Shown one piece after another: positions 7,806-15,680 of a stretch of 17,968 nt of DNA. This DNA is from Segatella salivae DSM 15606. GTDB lineage: Bacteria; Bacteroidota; Bacteroidia; Bacteroidales; Bacteroidaceae. Position numbers and translations under genes: made by a program. The stretch spans positions 356,866-374,833 of the forward strand of contig NZ_GL629647.1 of assembly GCF_000185845.1 (NCBI RefSeq), written 5' to 3'. The first letter of the stretch is position 1. Each line of letters starts with the position of its first letter. The notes beneath the pieces were generated by a model. That model searched no databases and was not told the origin of the DNA. It saw only the letters and a program-made list of their open reading frames with translations.

Positions 7806-9152
7806 CTATGTTACAATTGTAAGTGTCAAAATACGCTTGGTTTTCTTAGTTACAGCAAAGCGTTGATCCACTCTTACGCCGACAACCCATAAAATATGCC
7901 CATGAGCATCTTCAACTATAAGCTGTTGTTGCTTATCTATAATGGAATATTTGAGGTTTGTGAGTAAATCGCTGACAAGTTTACTGCCTTTCATACCAAA
8001 AGGCTGAAATCGATCACCCTGTTTTATGCATCGAATCGTTAAAGGAAAAGCTATGATTTCACCGTCTAAAGTGACTTGTTTTGGCTCACGACTTGGCTCA
8101 AAACACGAGGTAATCTCACTTAAATTAATTTTGAATTTAATATGCTCATTCCAAACGAATAAACCTTCTTCAGGAACTCGCAACACTTTTGTTGTTGGCT
8201 GAGTACGTGTAGCAATAAGTAGTGTTTCCCTATCTTTTACAAGCTCATGAGTCTTTGAATACCATCTTTTTCCTGTAGAAGCATTGAGAGATTGAGCGAT
8301 ATTCTCAATCTGAGCAGACGAAAAAGAGTAGTTAGATAACACAGAATATAAAATATATTCGGGTGAAACTTCTTTTTGTAAAGCCTTGATGTTAATCGCA
8401 ATCTGATTTTGTTTATACACTGAAACAACTCTCTTCTGCCCATCTTTTAAGGCAGAATTAAGTACATTTGAAGCCTCATTTAAGTGTTTAATTGTTGTAG
8501 ATATATTGTCTGATACAGAGGGATTTAATGTTTTAAGCAAAGGGATTACTTCTAATCTAATTTTATTTCTCATCACGTCGGCAACTAAATTACTGCTGTC
8601 AGTGACATAATCTTGATGAATAGAAGATAAATATTGTTCTATCTCTTTACGTGAAACAGACAATAATGGACGAATGATATGCCCATTCTTTGGCTTCATA
8701 CCCAACAAGCCTTGAATACCTGTACCACGTATTAAATTTAATAATGCAGTCTCGATATTATCATCTTGGTGATGAGCAACAAGAATATCATCTGCTGAAA
8801 TATCTTTTCTTAGTTTTTCAAAATAATCATAACGTAATTCGCGTGCAGCCATTTCAATACTAACATGATGCAAACTTGCATACGCTTTCGTATCAAAATA
8901 AACGCGATGAAATGGCACTTTTAATGACCGACAGAGTTCTTCACAAAACATTTCATCGCGCTTTGATTCGGCATTTCTAAGTTGAAAGTTACAATGAACC
9001 GCTGCAACATGATAGTTTAATTCTATCATAATACGAAGCAGAGCTACACTATCACATCCGCCACTCAGTGCTAACAGATAGGTACTTTCAGGCTGAAGCA
9101 GTTGATTTTCAGCTATAAACGCTTTTACTTTTTGAGCAAAACTACTCAACAT
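7806..9152 (-). CDS. tilS: tRNA(Ile)-lysidine synthase TilS
   Basis: TilS converts C34 of the CAU-anticodon tRNA-Ile to lysidine with ATP and lysine, an essential step for reading AUA. The 448-residue protein has the N-type ATP pyrophosphatase P-loop SGGCDS at 30-35, the HHQDDNIET motif at 127-135, IRGTGIQGLLGM after it, and DSSN/RNKIR near 185-199. The C-terminal TilS domain is recognisable from QGDRFQPFGMKGSKLVSDLL. All parts are intact. The start overlaps the end of the RlmI-like gene by 11 bp, indicating translational coupling. It ends 61 bp before the alternative mazG start, and mazG has its own promoter. Confidence 0.93.
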   Translation of the reverse strand: MLSSFAQKVKAFIAENQLLQPESTYLLALSGGCDSVALLRIMIELNYHVAAVHCNFQLRNAESKRDEMFCEELCRSLKVPFHRVYFDTKAYASLHHVSIEMAARELRYDYFEKLRKDISADDILVAHHQDDNIETALLNLIRGTGIQGLLGMKPKNGHIIRPLLSVSRKEIEQYLSSIHQDYVTDSSNLVADVMRNKIRLEVIPLLKTLNPSVSDNISTTIKHLNEASNVLNSALKDGQKRVVSVYKQNQIAINIKALQKEVSPEYILYSVLSNYSFSSAQIENIAQSLNASTGKRWYSKTHELVKDRETLLIATRTQPTTKVLRVPEEGLFVWNEHIKFKINLSEITSCFEPSREPKQVTLDGEIIAFPLTIRCIKQGDRFQPFGMKGSKLVSDLLTNLKYSIIDKQQQLIVEDAHGHILWVVGVRVDQRFAVTKKTKRILTLTIVT

Positions 9153-10323
9153 ATAATACTAAGCCTTTCAAATACTCACCTTCAGGGTGATAAATATTGA
9201 TTGGATGATCGGCGGGTTGATGTATCTGATGCAAAATTCTTACCTTGCGACCAACCTGTACTGCAGCTGCAAACACTGCATTACGGAAATTATCTTTTGA
9301 CACAACTTGTGAGCAACTGAAAGTAAACAAGATACCTCCATGCTTGATATGTTGTAGTCCATTCATGTTAAGACGTGTATACCCAGACAACGCTTTGCGT
9401 AAAGCGGAACGATGTTTAGCAAAAGCAGGTGGGTCAAGAACAATTAAATCATAATTGTCATCATGGTTAGCCAAGTATTTGAATGCATCTTCACAAAAGG
9501 CTTCATGACGTGTATCGCCAGGGAAATTGAGTTCAATGTTACGATTAGTCAATTCTACTGCCTTTGCACTACTATCCACTGAATGCACTAATTTGGCTTG
9601 CCCTCTCATGGCATATACCGAGAATCCGCCCGTATAACAAAACATATTGAGAACACTTTTACCTTTTGCATAGTGCTCCAAAAGGCTTCTATTCTCTCGT
9701 TGATCGACAAAGAAACCAGTCTTTTGTCCACGCAACCAGTCTACATGGAACTTCAAACCATTCTCTAATGCCACATCATTCTCTGTCTTACCATATATGA
9801 AACCATTCTCTTGTCCCAGTTCCGCTTTGTAGGGAAGTGTTGTCTCACTCTTGTAGTATACATGCTTTATTCGACTCCCCATGACTTCAATCAAAGCACG
9901 ACAAATATCTTCTCTACACATATGCATGCCCACACTATGTGCCTGCATGACTGCAGTCTCACCATAACAGTCAATCACTAATCCTGGAAGGAAGTCTCCT
10001 TCACCATGCACTAAGCGATAAGTATTATTATCAAGGCTATCTGCTATGCCTATACTTTGGCGCATCTTAAATGCAGCATTCAATCGTTTGCACCAATAAT
10101 CATGGTTAATTTCAATATTAGAAAACGATAATACGCGCACTGTAATTGAACCAATCTGGTAATGACCAACTGCAATAAAGTCATTGGAATAAGTATATAC
10201 ATTAACGATTTCGCCCTCTTCTATTCCGTCGTCCATGTGCCGTATTGCACCCGAAAAAATCCAAGGATGAAAACGATTCAAAGATTCTTCTTTCCCTTTC
10301 TTTAGATATATTGATTTATACAT
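9142..10323 (-). CDS. rlmI: RlmI-like class I SAM-dependent rRNA methyltransferase
   Basis: From the ATG at 10323 (MYKSIYLKKG) the protein has 393 residues; a TTG 18 bases upstream is open but less likely. Residues 1-75 form a PUA-type RNA-binding domain. The Rossmann methyltransferase shows SVLNMFCYTGGFSVYA at 223-238, VLDPPAFAK at 295-303 and the FSCSQ motif with Cys337 near the C-terminal part. This is the layout of RlmI (YccW), which makes m5C1962 in 23S rRNA; related enzymes may use other sites, so the precise target is inferred. It overlaps tilS by 11 bp. Only a one-mismatch -7 element (TATCTTTC, 10378-10371) is seen upstream, so it may be co-transcribed with the exonuclease gene 60 bp away. 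Confidence 0.87.
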   Translation of the reverse strand: MYKSIYLKKGKEESLNRFHPWIFSGAIRHMDDGIEEGEIVNVYTYSNDFIAVGHYQIGSITVRVLSFSNIEINHDYWCKRLNAAFKMRQSIGIADSLDNNTYRLVHGEGDFLPGLVIDCYGETAVMQAHSVGMHMCREDICRALIEVMGSRIKHVYYKSETTLPYKAELGQENGFIYGKTENDVALENGLKFHVDWLRGQKTGFFVDQRENRSLLEHYAKGKSVLNMFCYTGGFSVYAMRGQAKLVHSVDSSAKAVELTNRNIELNFPGDTRHEAFCEDAFKYLANHDDNYDLIVLDPPAFAKHRSALRKALSGYTRLNMNGLQHIKHGGILFTFSCSQVVSKDNFRNAVFAAAVQVGRKVRILHQIHQPADHPINIYHPEGEYLKGLVLYVE

Positions 10324-10383
10324 ATTGATTAATGTTGACAATGTAATGTGATTTGATATAAGAAATAACCGAAAGATACGATT

Positions 10384-11055
10384 TCATCGATGGATTTCTA
10401 CTACTTCTTCGTTGTGAGACGCATCCGAATCCATAGGCTCCGACGAAACGACAAGCGTGTATTCTTTGGTCTTGTAAAGCCATTTTATCTCTTCATATAA
10501 TTTAATACATGCCCACGCATCCGTTGCAGCATAGAGCTTTTGCTTGTCAGAAAGCACATCAGCTTCCCAGTTTGTAAGCCGTTGTCGCTTGCTAATCTTC
10601 TGATGAAATATATTTGCGTAGAGCTTTTGTAGACTTAAATCTTTTATTCCTATTTCTTTAACTATATCCTGTAAATCTACAAAATACCCAGGGTTAAATT
10701 CTACTCGGCGATGAAGTGAAAGAAGATCATCATGCCAAGATAAACCAATCTTTGGCACAGTACAATCTTCCAATAACCTGATTACAGATGGAGGAATACC
10801 TATATCGTTAAGTCTGAAAAGGAAACATGTATCCCGTGATGCGACTTGTAGCAATGCAACCTTATGTTGTTCGCCTTTACGGAACATGGGACGGGTTTCA
10901 GTATCTACTCCCAAAATATCGCAAGAGAGTAAATAATCAACGGCTTTGTCAGCATCATTTTCATTGATAATCGTTATAATCCTACCAGGAAATAGAGCTA
11001 TTGGCAATTCTGTTATCAACTTCTTATCAAACTTACTATATATTGTTTTCTTCAT
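10384..11055 (-). CDS. DEDDy-type 3'-5' exonuclease (RNase D/WRN-like)
   Basis: From the ATG at 11055 (MKKTIYSKFD) the protein has 223 residues; an upstream TTG would add six. It is a single DnaQ-fold exonuclease domain. Asp51 and Glu53 (GVDTETRP), an Asp in LSWHDDL (109/110), and Tyr175 with Asp179 (LYAATDAW) give the DEDDy set of catalytic residues. The acidic, Ser-rich last 20 residues are probably disordered. There is no HRDC domain as in full RNase D, so it is a short stand-alone form. The substrate (RNA or DNA) cannot be decided from sequence. It is the first gene of the minus-strand cluster and is divergent from ftsK. Confidence 0.88.
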   Translation of the reverse strand: MKKTIYSKFDKKLITELPIALFPGRIITIINENDADKAVDYLLSCDILGVDTETRPMFRKGEQHKVALLQVASRDTCFLFRLNDIGIPPSVIRLLEDCTVPKIGLSWHDDLLSLHRRVEFNPGYFVDLQDIVKEIGIKDLSLQKLYANIFHQKISKRQRLTNWEADVLSDKQKLYAATDAWACIKLYEEIKWLYKTKEYTLVVSSEPMDSDASHNEEVVEIHR

Positions 11056-11077
11056 TTCTAATTGTATATACAATCTG

Positions 11078-11085
11078 CAAATTTA
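11078..11085 (-). promoter_or_regulatory. -7 element for the exonuclease gene
   Basis: TAAATTTG on the minus strand fits TAnnTTTG and lies 23 bases upstream of the ATG at 11055. A matching TTG at -33 is not evident. It shares a 106-bp intergenic region with the divergent ftsK promoter. Confidence 0.5.
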
Positions 11086-11128
11086 GAAAAAAGTTATGAA
11101 AAGAACGCTATTTCTCGGAATTTTACGT

Positions 11129-11136
11129 TAATTTTG
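11129..11136 (+). promoter_or_regulatory. -7 element of the ftsK promoter
   Basis: TAATTTTG matches TAnnTTTG and ends 25 bases before the ftsK ATG. The -33 region is AT-rich without a clear TTG. Start sites for exonuclease and ftsK transcripts would be roughly 70 bp apart and divergent. Confidence 0.5.
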
Positions 11137-11161
11137 CAGGAAATACAATAGAAAAAAAGAC

Positions 11162-13660
11162 ATGGTTAAGAAAAAATCTAACCGCAAACCTAAGAACATA
11201 GGAGAAGCAGTTGGCTTTCGTAATGTATTCAGCAACGAAAAAACAGATTTTCTTTTAGGAGTTATTCTCTTACTGGTTGCAATCTTTGTTGTTATTGCAA
11301 TGGTCTCATTCTTTTCCACAGGACAAGCTGATCAGAGTCTACTTGAGAGCTTAAGACCTGGAGAATGGATGAATACAAATCGTATTTTCACTAATTATTG
11401 TGGTTCTATCGGTGCCATCATGTCTTATTTCTTTATGGCCGTTAACTTTGGAATTCCAGCTTTCTTTATTCCTATTTTCGTTGTATTAGTGGGTGTAAAG
11501 CTCATGAAAATCTATACTGTTAACTTGTGGAAATGGTTCTTTTCCATGATGCTAACAATGATTTGGTGTTCTATTGCGTTTGCAAAGTTCCTAACACCCA
11601 TTATGGGTGGCCTTTTCTTTAACCCAGGAGGAGAGCATGGTTTGTTATGTGTCCAACAATTAGAAAACATTGTTGGTGCACCAGGCTTAATCGGAATTCT
11701 TCTTTTTACGGCTTTAGCCTTCTTGACATATCTAACAACTGAAACCATCGAAATAGTTAGAAAGGCCATGAATCCCGTGAAATATCTTACCTCAAAGGTA
11801 AGGTTTACCATCACGAATCATGAGCCACAATCTGAGGAATCAACTCAAGAGGAAATGTCAGAAGAAGAGAATGAAGAGGTGACTACTGATGAATCGCTTA
11901 TTGATGAGGGGCTACCAGAAGACCTTCCTGCCCCAATTGTTGACTTCACAAACTACGAAGAAGCAAGTAATCCAACGATAAACCCTGTTGAAAATACTCC
12001 TATCATAGCACTCTCCCCCATAGCAGACACTCCGAAAGAAGCAACAACTGACGAAGACAATAAACTCACAGTAGAAGTTGCAAAGAATGAAGAGAAGGCT
12101 GGAAGTGATGTGGTTAATGTCGAAGAAATCCTAAGTACACCGATTGATCCACTTGAACCTTTCACTAAATATAAGAAGCCGACACTTGATCTTCTCAAGA
12201 AGTATGATGATGGAGATAAGCCAAAAGTCGACATGGAAGAAATCAAAGCGAACAATGCTCGCATTGTAGAAGTACTCAACAGTTTCGGTGTTTCAATTCG
12301 TGAAATCAAAGCTACTGTAGGCCCTACCATTACACTTTACGAAATTACACCAGCCGAAGGAGTTCGCATTTCAAAGATACGTAACCTTGAAGATGATATT
12401 GCTTTGAGTCTCTCTGCATTGGGAATACGTATCATTGCACCTATACCTGGTAAGGGAACAATTGGTATTGAGGTCCCAAATAAGAATCCACAGATTGTCT
12501 CTATGGAAAGTATTCTAAACTCAAAGAAGTTCAAAGAGACAAAGATGGAACTCCCCTTGGCACTTGGAAAGACTATAACCAACGAAGTCTTTATGGTAGA
12601 TTTGGCAAAGATTCCTCACTTATTGGTAGCTGGAGCAACAGGACAAGGTAAATCAGTAGGCCTTAATGCCATCATTACTTCATTGCTCTATAAAAAGCAT
12701 CCGAATGAGTTGAAGTTTGTTTTGGTTGATCCTAAGAAAGTAGAATTTAGCGTATATCATAAGATTTCAGACCACTTCATGGCTTGTTTGCCTGAAAATG
12801 ATGACGAACCGATTATTACCGATGTCACAAAAGTGGTCAGAACACTTAACAGTTTGTGTGCACTGATGGATCGTCGCTATGATCTTCTAAAAATTGCAGG
12901 GGCAAAGAATATCAAAGAATACAATGCAAAGTATGTCAATCACAAGCTTGATTTGACGAAAGGACATGATTATATGCCCTACATTGTAGTCATTATTGAT
13001 GAGTTTGGCGACCTTATCATGACAGCAGGTAAAGAGATTGAGCTTCCAATTGCACGTATTGCACAGCTTGCCCGCGCTGTAGGCATCCACATGGTCATTG
13101 CTACACAGCGCCCAACGACTAAGATTATTACGGGTAATATAAAGGCAAACTTCCCTGGGAGAATGGCTTTCCGCGTTAGTTCTCAAATTGATTCACGCAC
13201 GATTCTCGACCGCTCTGGGGCCAATCAGCTTGTAGGACGAGGCGACTTACTATTCCTTAATGGTAACGAACCTGTACGTGTACAATGTGCTTTCGTTGAT
13301 ACGCCTGAGATAGAACGTATTAACGACTATATCACCGATGAACCTGGACCAGTTGAACCCATGGAACTTCCTGAACCAATTGAAGATAATAGTGGTGGAA
13401 GTGTAGGCAGTGGAGGTGCAGATTTGTCATCCCTTGATCCGTATTTTGAGGAGGCAGCCCACGCAATAGTACTCTCTCAACAGGGTTCTACGAGTATGAT
13501 TCAACGACGATTCTCCATTGGTTACAACCGTGCCGGACGTTTAATGGATCAACTTGAACAGGCTGGTATTGTTGGTGCGGCACAAGGAAGTAAACCTCGT
13601 GAAGTGCTCATCCAAGATGAAAATCAATTGAACAGCCGTCTGCTTCAACTTCGTAGCTAA
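11162..13660 (+). CDS. ftsK: DNA translocase FtsK
   Basis: FtsK is the septal, membrane-anchored ATPase that pumps chromosomal DNA during division and activates XerCD recombination at dif. The 832-residue protein has four N-terminal membrane helices (about 30-51, 82-112, 123-142, 171-191), an acidic linker (about 215-340), then the alpha and beta motor domains. Walker A is GATGQGKS (491-498, Lys497) and Walker B ends in IIDEFGD (Asp613, Glu614). The C-terminal gamma winged helix (about 765-832, SMIQRRFSIGYNRAGRLMDQLE) is intact, so it should read polar KOPS-type motifs. The linker is short compared with E. coli FtsK but usual for SpoIIIE-size members. A strong terminator follows. Confidence 0.96.
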   Translation: MVKKKSNRKPKNIGEAVGFRNVFSNEKTDFLLGVILLLVAIFVVIAMVSFFSTGQADQSLLESLRPGEWMNTNRIFTNYCGSIGAIMSYFFMAVNFGIPAFFIPIFVVLVGVKLMKIYTVNLWKWFFSMMLTMIWCSIAFAKFLTPIMGGLFFNPGGEHGLLCVQQLENIVGAPGLIGILLFTALAFLTYLTTETIEIVRKAMNPVKYLTSKVRFTITNHEPQSEESTQEEMSEEENEEVTTDESLIDEGLPEDLPAPIVDFTNYEEASNPTINPVENTPIIALSPIADTPKEATTDEDNKLTVEVAKNEEKAGSDVVNVEEILSTPIDPLEPFTKYKKPTLDLLKKYDDGDKPKVDMEEIKANNARIVEVLNSFGVSIREIKATVGPTITLYEITPAEGVRISKIRNLEDDIALSLSALGIRIIAPIPGKGTIGIEVPNKNPQIVSMESILNSKKFKETKMELPLALGKTITNEVFMVDLAKIPHLLVAGATGQGKSVGLNAIITSLLYKKHPNELKFVLVDPKKVEFSVYHKISDHFMACLPENDDEPIITDVTKVVRTLNSLCALMDRRYDLLKIAGAKNIKEYNAKYVNHKLDLTKGHDYMPYIVVIIDEFGDLIMTAGKEIELPIARIAQLARAVGIHMVIATQRPTTKIITGNIKANFPGRMAFRVSSQIDSRTILDRSGANQLVGRGDLLFLNGNEPVRVQCAFVDTPEIERINDYITDEPGPVEPMELPEPIEDNSGGSVGSGGADLSSLDPYFEEAAHAIVLSQQGSTSMIQRRFSIGYNRAGRLMDQLEQAGIVGAAQGSKPREVLIQDENQLNSRLLQLRS

Positions 13661-13697
13661 ACCAATAAGAATATAATAACACTCTAAAATATAAACA

Positions 13698-13731
13698 AAA
13701 TAGGGGCTAAACAGCCCCTATTTGTTTTTTT
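13698..13731 (+). terminator. Intrinsic terminator of ftsK
   Basis: AAATAGGGGCT (13698-13708) and AGCCCCTATTT (13713-13723) form a perfect 11-bp stem with an AAAC loop, followed by G and seven T. It begins 37 bp past the ftsK stop. This separates ftsK from the LolA-like gene unit. Confidence 0.93.
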
Positions 13732-13828
13732 CTCAGACATTTTTATGCATGGAACAAAATCAATTGCATTATTCATCATAACACCTTAATTTATATAGTA
13801 TTTCTTTCGATTTTTCCTTTTGCTTGAT

Positions 13829-13894
13829 TTTACACGATGAAATGGGACTTTTCGTGGGATGAAATGACTGAGTTTACTCGATGAAATCGCCTAT
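13829..13894. repeat. Three 22-bp imperfect repeats (GATGAAAT)
   Basis: GATGAAAT occurs at 13836, 13858 and 13880, exactly 22 bp apart and each preceded by a similar seven bases (TTTACAC, TTCGTGG, TTTACTC). The rest of each unit is only loosely alike. The repeats lie in the 435-bp spacer between ftsK and the LolA-like gene, in which no credible gene was found. The 22-bp period is close to two helical turns, as in arrays of protein-binding sites. Function unknown. Confidence 0.6.
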
Positions 13895-13961
13895 TTTGTT
13901 TTTCAATCTCTATCGTTTATAAAAGGCTATTATATCTTTACATAATTTCAAACTGAATACA

Positions 13962-13969
13962 TAACTTTG
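13962..13969 (+). promoter_or_regulatory. Possible second, upstream -7 element
   Basis: TAACTTTG fits TAnnTTTG, about 130 bp before the LolA-like start, but no clear TTG lies 18-20 bases upstream. It may be a secondary promoter for the LolA-like gene or a chance match in AT-rich DNA. Confidence 0.3.
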
Positions 13970-14035
13970 CCACAAACCTTTATTTTCATCATCTTTCTTT
14001 AATACCTTTAACATCTTGTGTGTTTTATCTTTTAG

Positions 14036-14053
14036 TGAACTTATTGAAGTTCA
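14036..14053. promoter_or_regulatory. Palindromic operator candidate over the -33 element
   Basis: TGAACTT-ATTG-AAGTTCA is a perfect 7-bp inverted repeat with a 4-base centre. The centre contains the TTG that serves as -33 element of the promoter before the LolA-like gene, so a dimeric regulator bound here would block or affect transcription. The regulator is not identifiable. Confidence 0.5.
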
Positions 14054-14072
14054 GATAAATTATATACCTTTG
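14044..14072 (+). promoter_or_regulatory. Promoter of the LolA-like gene unit
   Basis: TTG at 14044-14046 and TACCTTTG at 14065-14072 are separated by 18 bases, a good Bacteroidetes promoter. Transcription would start near 14079, giving a leader of about 17 bases before the ATG. The unit probably covers the LolA-like, unknown and MORN-GH25 genes. Confidence 0.7.
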
Positions 14073-14095
14073 CATGACAAATATAAACTGATGTA

Positions 14096-14704
14096 ATGAT
14101 GAAAAAGATTATTCTTCTCTTATGTATGGTATTGGCATCTGTTTGCTGTATGGCACAGAATGCAAAAGAAGCATTAAAAGTTTTGGATAAAACTGCAGCC
14201 ATTGTAGGACGTAATGGTGGTGCTTATGCCGGATTCTCTATTAGTGGGAGTAAACTTGGCGCTACCAATGGAACAATTGCAATAAAAGGAAATAAGTTCT
14301 ATGCACATACTCCCCAAGCTACTATTTGGTTCAACGGAAAGACCCAGTGGGCCTACATGAAGGCAACAAACGAGGTGAATGTTACCACACCCAACGAGGC
14401 AAAGCAAGCACAAATGAACCCTTATAAGTTTATAACTCTATATAAATCAGGGTATAGTTTGACTTCAAAGAAACAAGGAAATACTTATCAAATACACATG
14501 GTTGCACAAGATAAGAAACGTAGTATACAAGAACTTTATATCACGATTGGAAAGAATTATATCCCTTCACAAGTCAAAATGCGTCAAGGAACTAATTGGA
14601 CAACAATCAACATCACTAATTTCAAGGCAAAGAATCAAAGTGATGCAGTGTTTACTTTCAACGCAAAAGAATTTCCAAAAGCCGAAGTTATCGACTTAAG
14701 ATAA
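14096..14704 (+). CDS. LolA-like outer-membrane lipoprotein carrier protein
   Basis: The 202-residue protein has a cleavable signal peptide (MMKKIILLLCMVLASVCCMA, cut before QNAKEAL). The mature part has the LolA-like half-barrel pattern: an N-terminal helix (AKEALKVLDKTAAIVG), then short beta strands with small-residue turns (GTIAIKGNKFYAHTPQATIWFNGKTQWAYM), and a C-terminal strand ending in KAEVIDLR. It fits the Bacteroidales LolA_2-type family, predicted to ferry lipoproteins across the periplasm. A LolA-like gene after ftsK is, to my knowledge, a common order in Bacteroidales. A second ATG follows the first immediately; either could be used. Carrier activity has not been shown for this divergent family. 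Confidence 0.8.
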   Translation: MMKKIILLLCMVLASVCCMAQNAKEALKVLDKTAAIVGRNGGAYAGFSISGSKLGATNGTIAIKGNKFYAHTPQATIWFNGKTQWAYMKATNEVNVTTPNEAKQAQMNPYKFITLYKSGYSLTSKKQGNTYQIHMVAQDKKRSIQELYITIGKNYIPSQVKMRQGTNWTTINITNFKAKNQSDAVFTFNAKEFPKAEVIDLR

Positions 14705-14735
14705 GGCATTTTCGTTCCGTTTCTATCGTTTATTG

Positions 14736-15680
14736 ATGAGAAAAAAACGTTTACTTCTCGGCTTCTTTGTATTATGTTTGTTGGTCATAGCATGGTTTGT
14801 CTATCGTCTATGGCCTACAGACACGACACAGGCAAAGCGTGCTCTTGTGCAAGTTCAACATCAACGCTACTATCAACTCAGCGATACGAAAGGCAATAAG
14901 CTCTTTTTTTCATCACTAAATTCTGATAGTTTACTTGAAGGAGCAGCATGGAATGAGAGGGATGTAAGGCCCAGTAAGTGGATTACCGATGGCTTTTGGG
15001 TGAATAAAACATGGCTATATCCTTCATGTAATGGTGAAATTGTCACTGCAGTTTCTGACAGTTCGCATGTGATGGCAAACAAATTAGAGGGTATTCTACT
15101 TGTTTCAAACCAATTAAACAAAAGCAAGCGACAACTCAATAGTCTAAAACATCAACAAAACGAATTACGTTATTATCTGCGTGTACATGGAGTCCAAGAT
15201 ATGGGATATAACATTGTGGCTGGCTATGCAAATGATATTCATTTGCAATGTGACACCTTGAACAAGGTGATTGCCCTACTCCAATTAATGAAGAAAAGTC
15301 AGAAGGTAAGATTATTACGTAAAGATATCTTTACCATTAGTTATAAAAACGCTGAAGGAAAGGTTGAGAAGACGCATTGTAATGTGATTCGTGAAGATGC
15401 CAACCATAAGATTTTAATTCTCAAAACGAAAGATTCGAGGTTCCCTTCCAATGCGTATGCGATGACAATAGTTCCGTGGAATATTGACGACATGAATGAA
15501 AGTATGGCTGTAACGACACGATTCCGCCAGCCATGTGTTATTGAATTTGCACATCCAGGAAGTATGATTTTTGTGTCAACCTACATGCATAAAGGGAGAT
15601 TTTCAGGCATTAAACTATCAGACGGCTATTATAATAGCAGACAAATAGATAAACTTATTCATTTAGAAGAAAAGAATTGA
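14736..15680 (+). CDS. Membrane-anchored protein of unknown function
   Basis: From the ATG at 14736 (MRKKRLLLGF; a TTG lies one codon upstream) the protein has 314 residues. One N-terminal membrane helix (about 6-25) preceded by basic residues suggests an inner-membrane anchor with the rest in the periplasm. A heptad-like helical stretch rich in Leu, Lys and Gln at about 113-150 may form a coiled coil. The C-terminal half (about 190-300) is mixed alpha/beta with no recognised domain. I do not recognise the family. It starts 31 bp after the LolA-like gene, and its TGA stop overlaps the TTG start of the MORN-GH25 gene, so it is likely to work with that lipoprotein, perhaps in envelope or peptidoglycan maintenance (inference). 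Confidence 0.8.
   Translation: MRKKRLLLGFFVLCLLVIAWFVYRLWPTDTTQAKRALVQVQHQRYYQLSDTKGNKLFFSSLNSDSLLEGAAWNERDVRPSKWITDGFWVNKTWLYPSCNGEIVTAVSDSSHVMANKLEGILLVSNQLNKSKRQLNSLKHQQNELRYYLRVHGVQDMGYNIVAGYANDIHLQCDTLNKVIALLQLMKKSQKVRLLRKDIFTISYKNAEGKVEKTHCNVIREDANHKILILKTKDSRFPSNAYAMTIVPWNIDDMNESMAVTTRFRQPCVIEFAHPGSMIFVSTYMHKGRFSGIKLSDGYYNSRQIDKLIHLEEKN

Noticed and set aside
7811..7822. Perfect 12-bp palindrome TTACAATTGTAA
   Set aside because: It lies inside the end of the tilS coding region with no promoter nearby; likely chance.
13838..13885. Short plus-strand peptide frame MKWDFSWDEMTEFTR in the 22-bp repeats
   Set aside because: Only 15 codons, made from the repeat, and no promoter close upstream.
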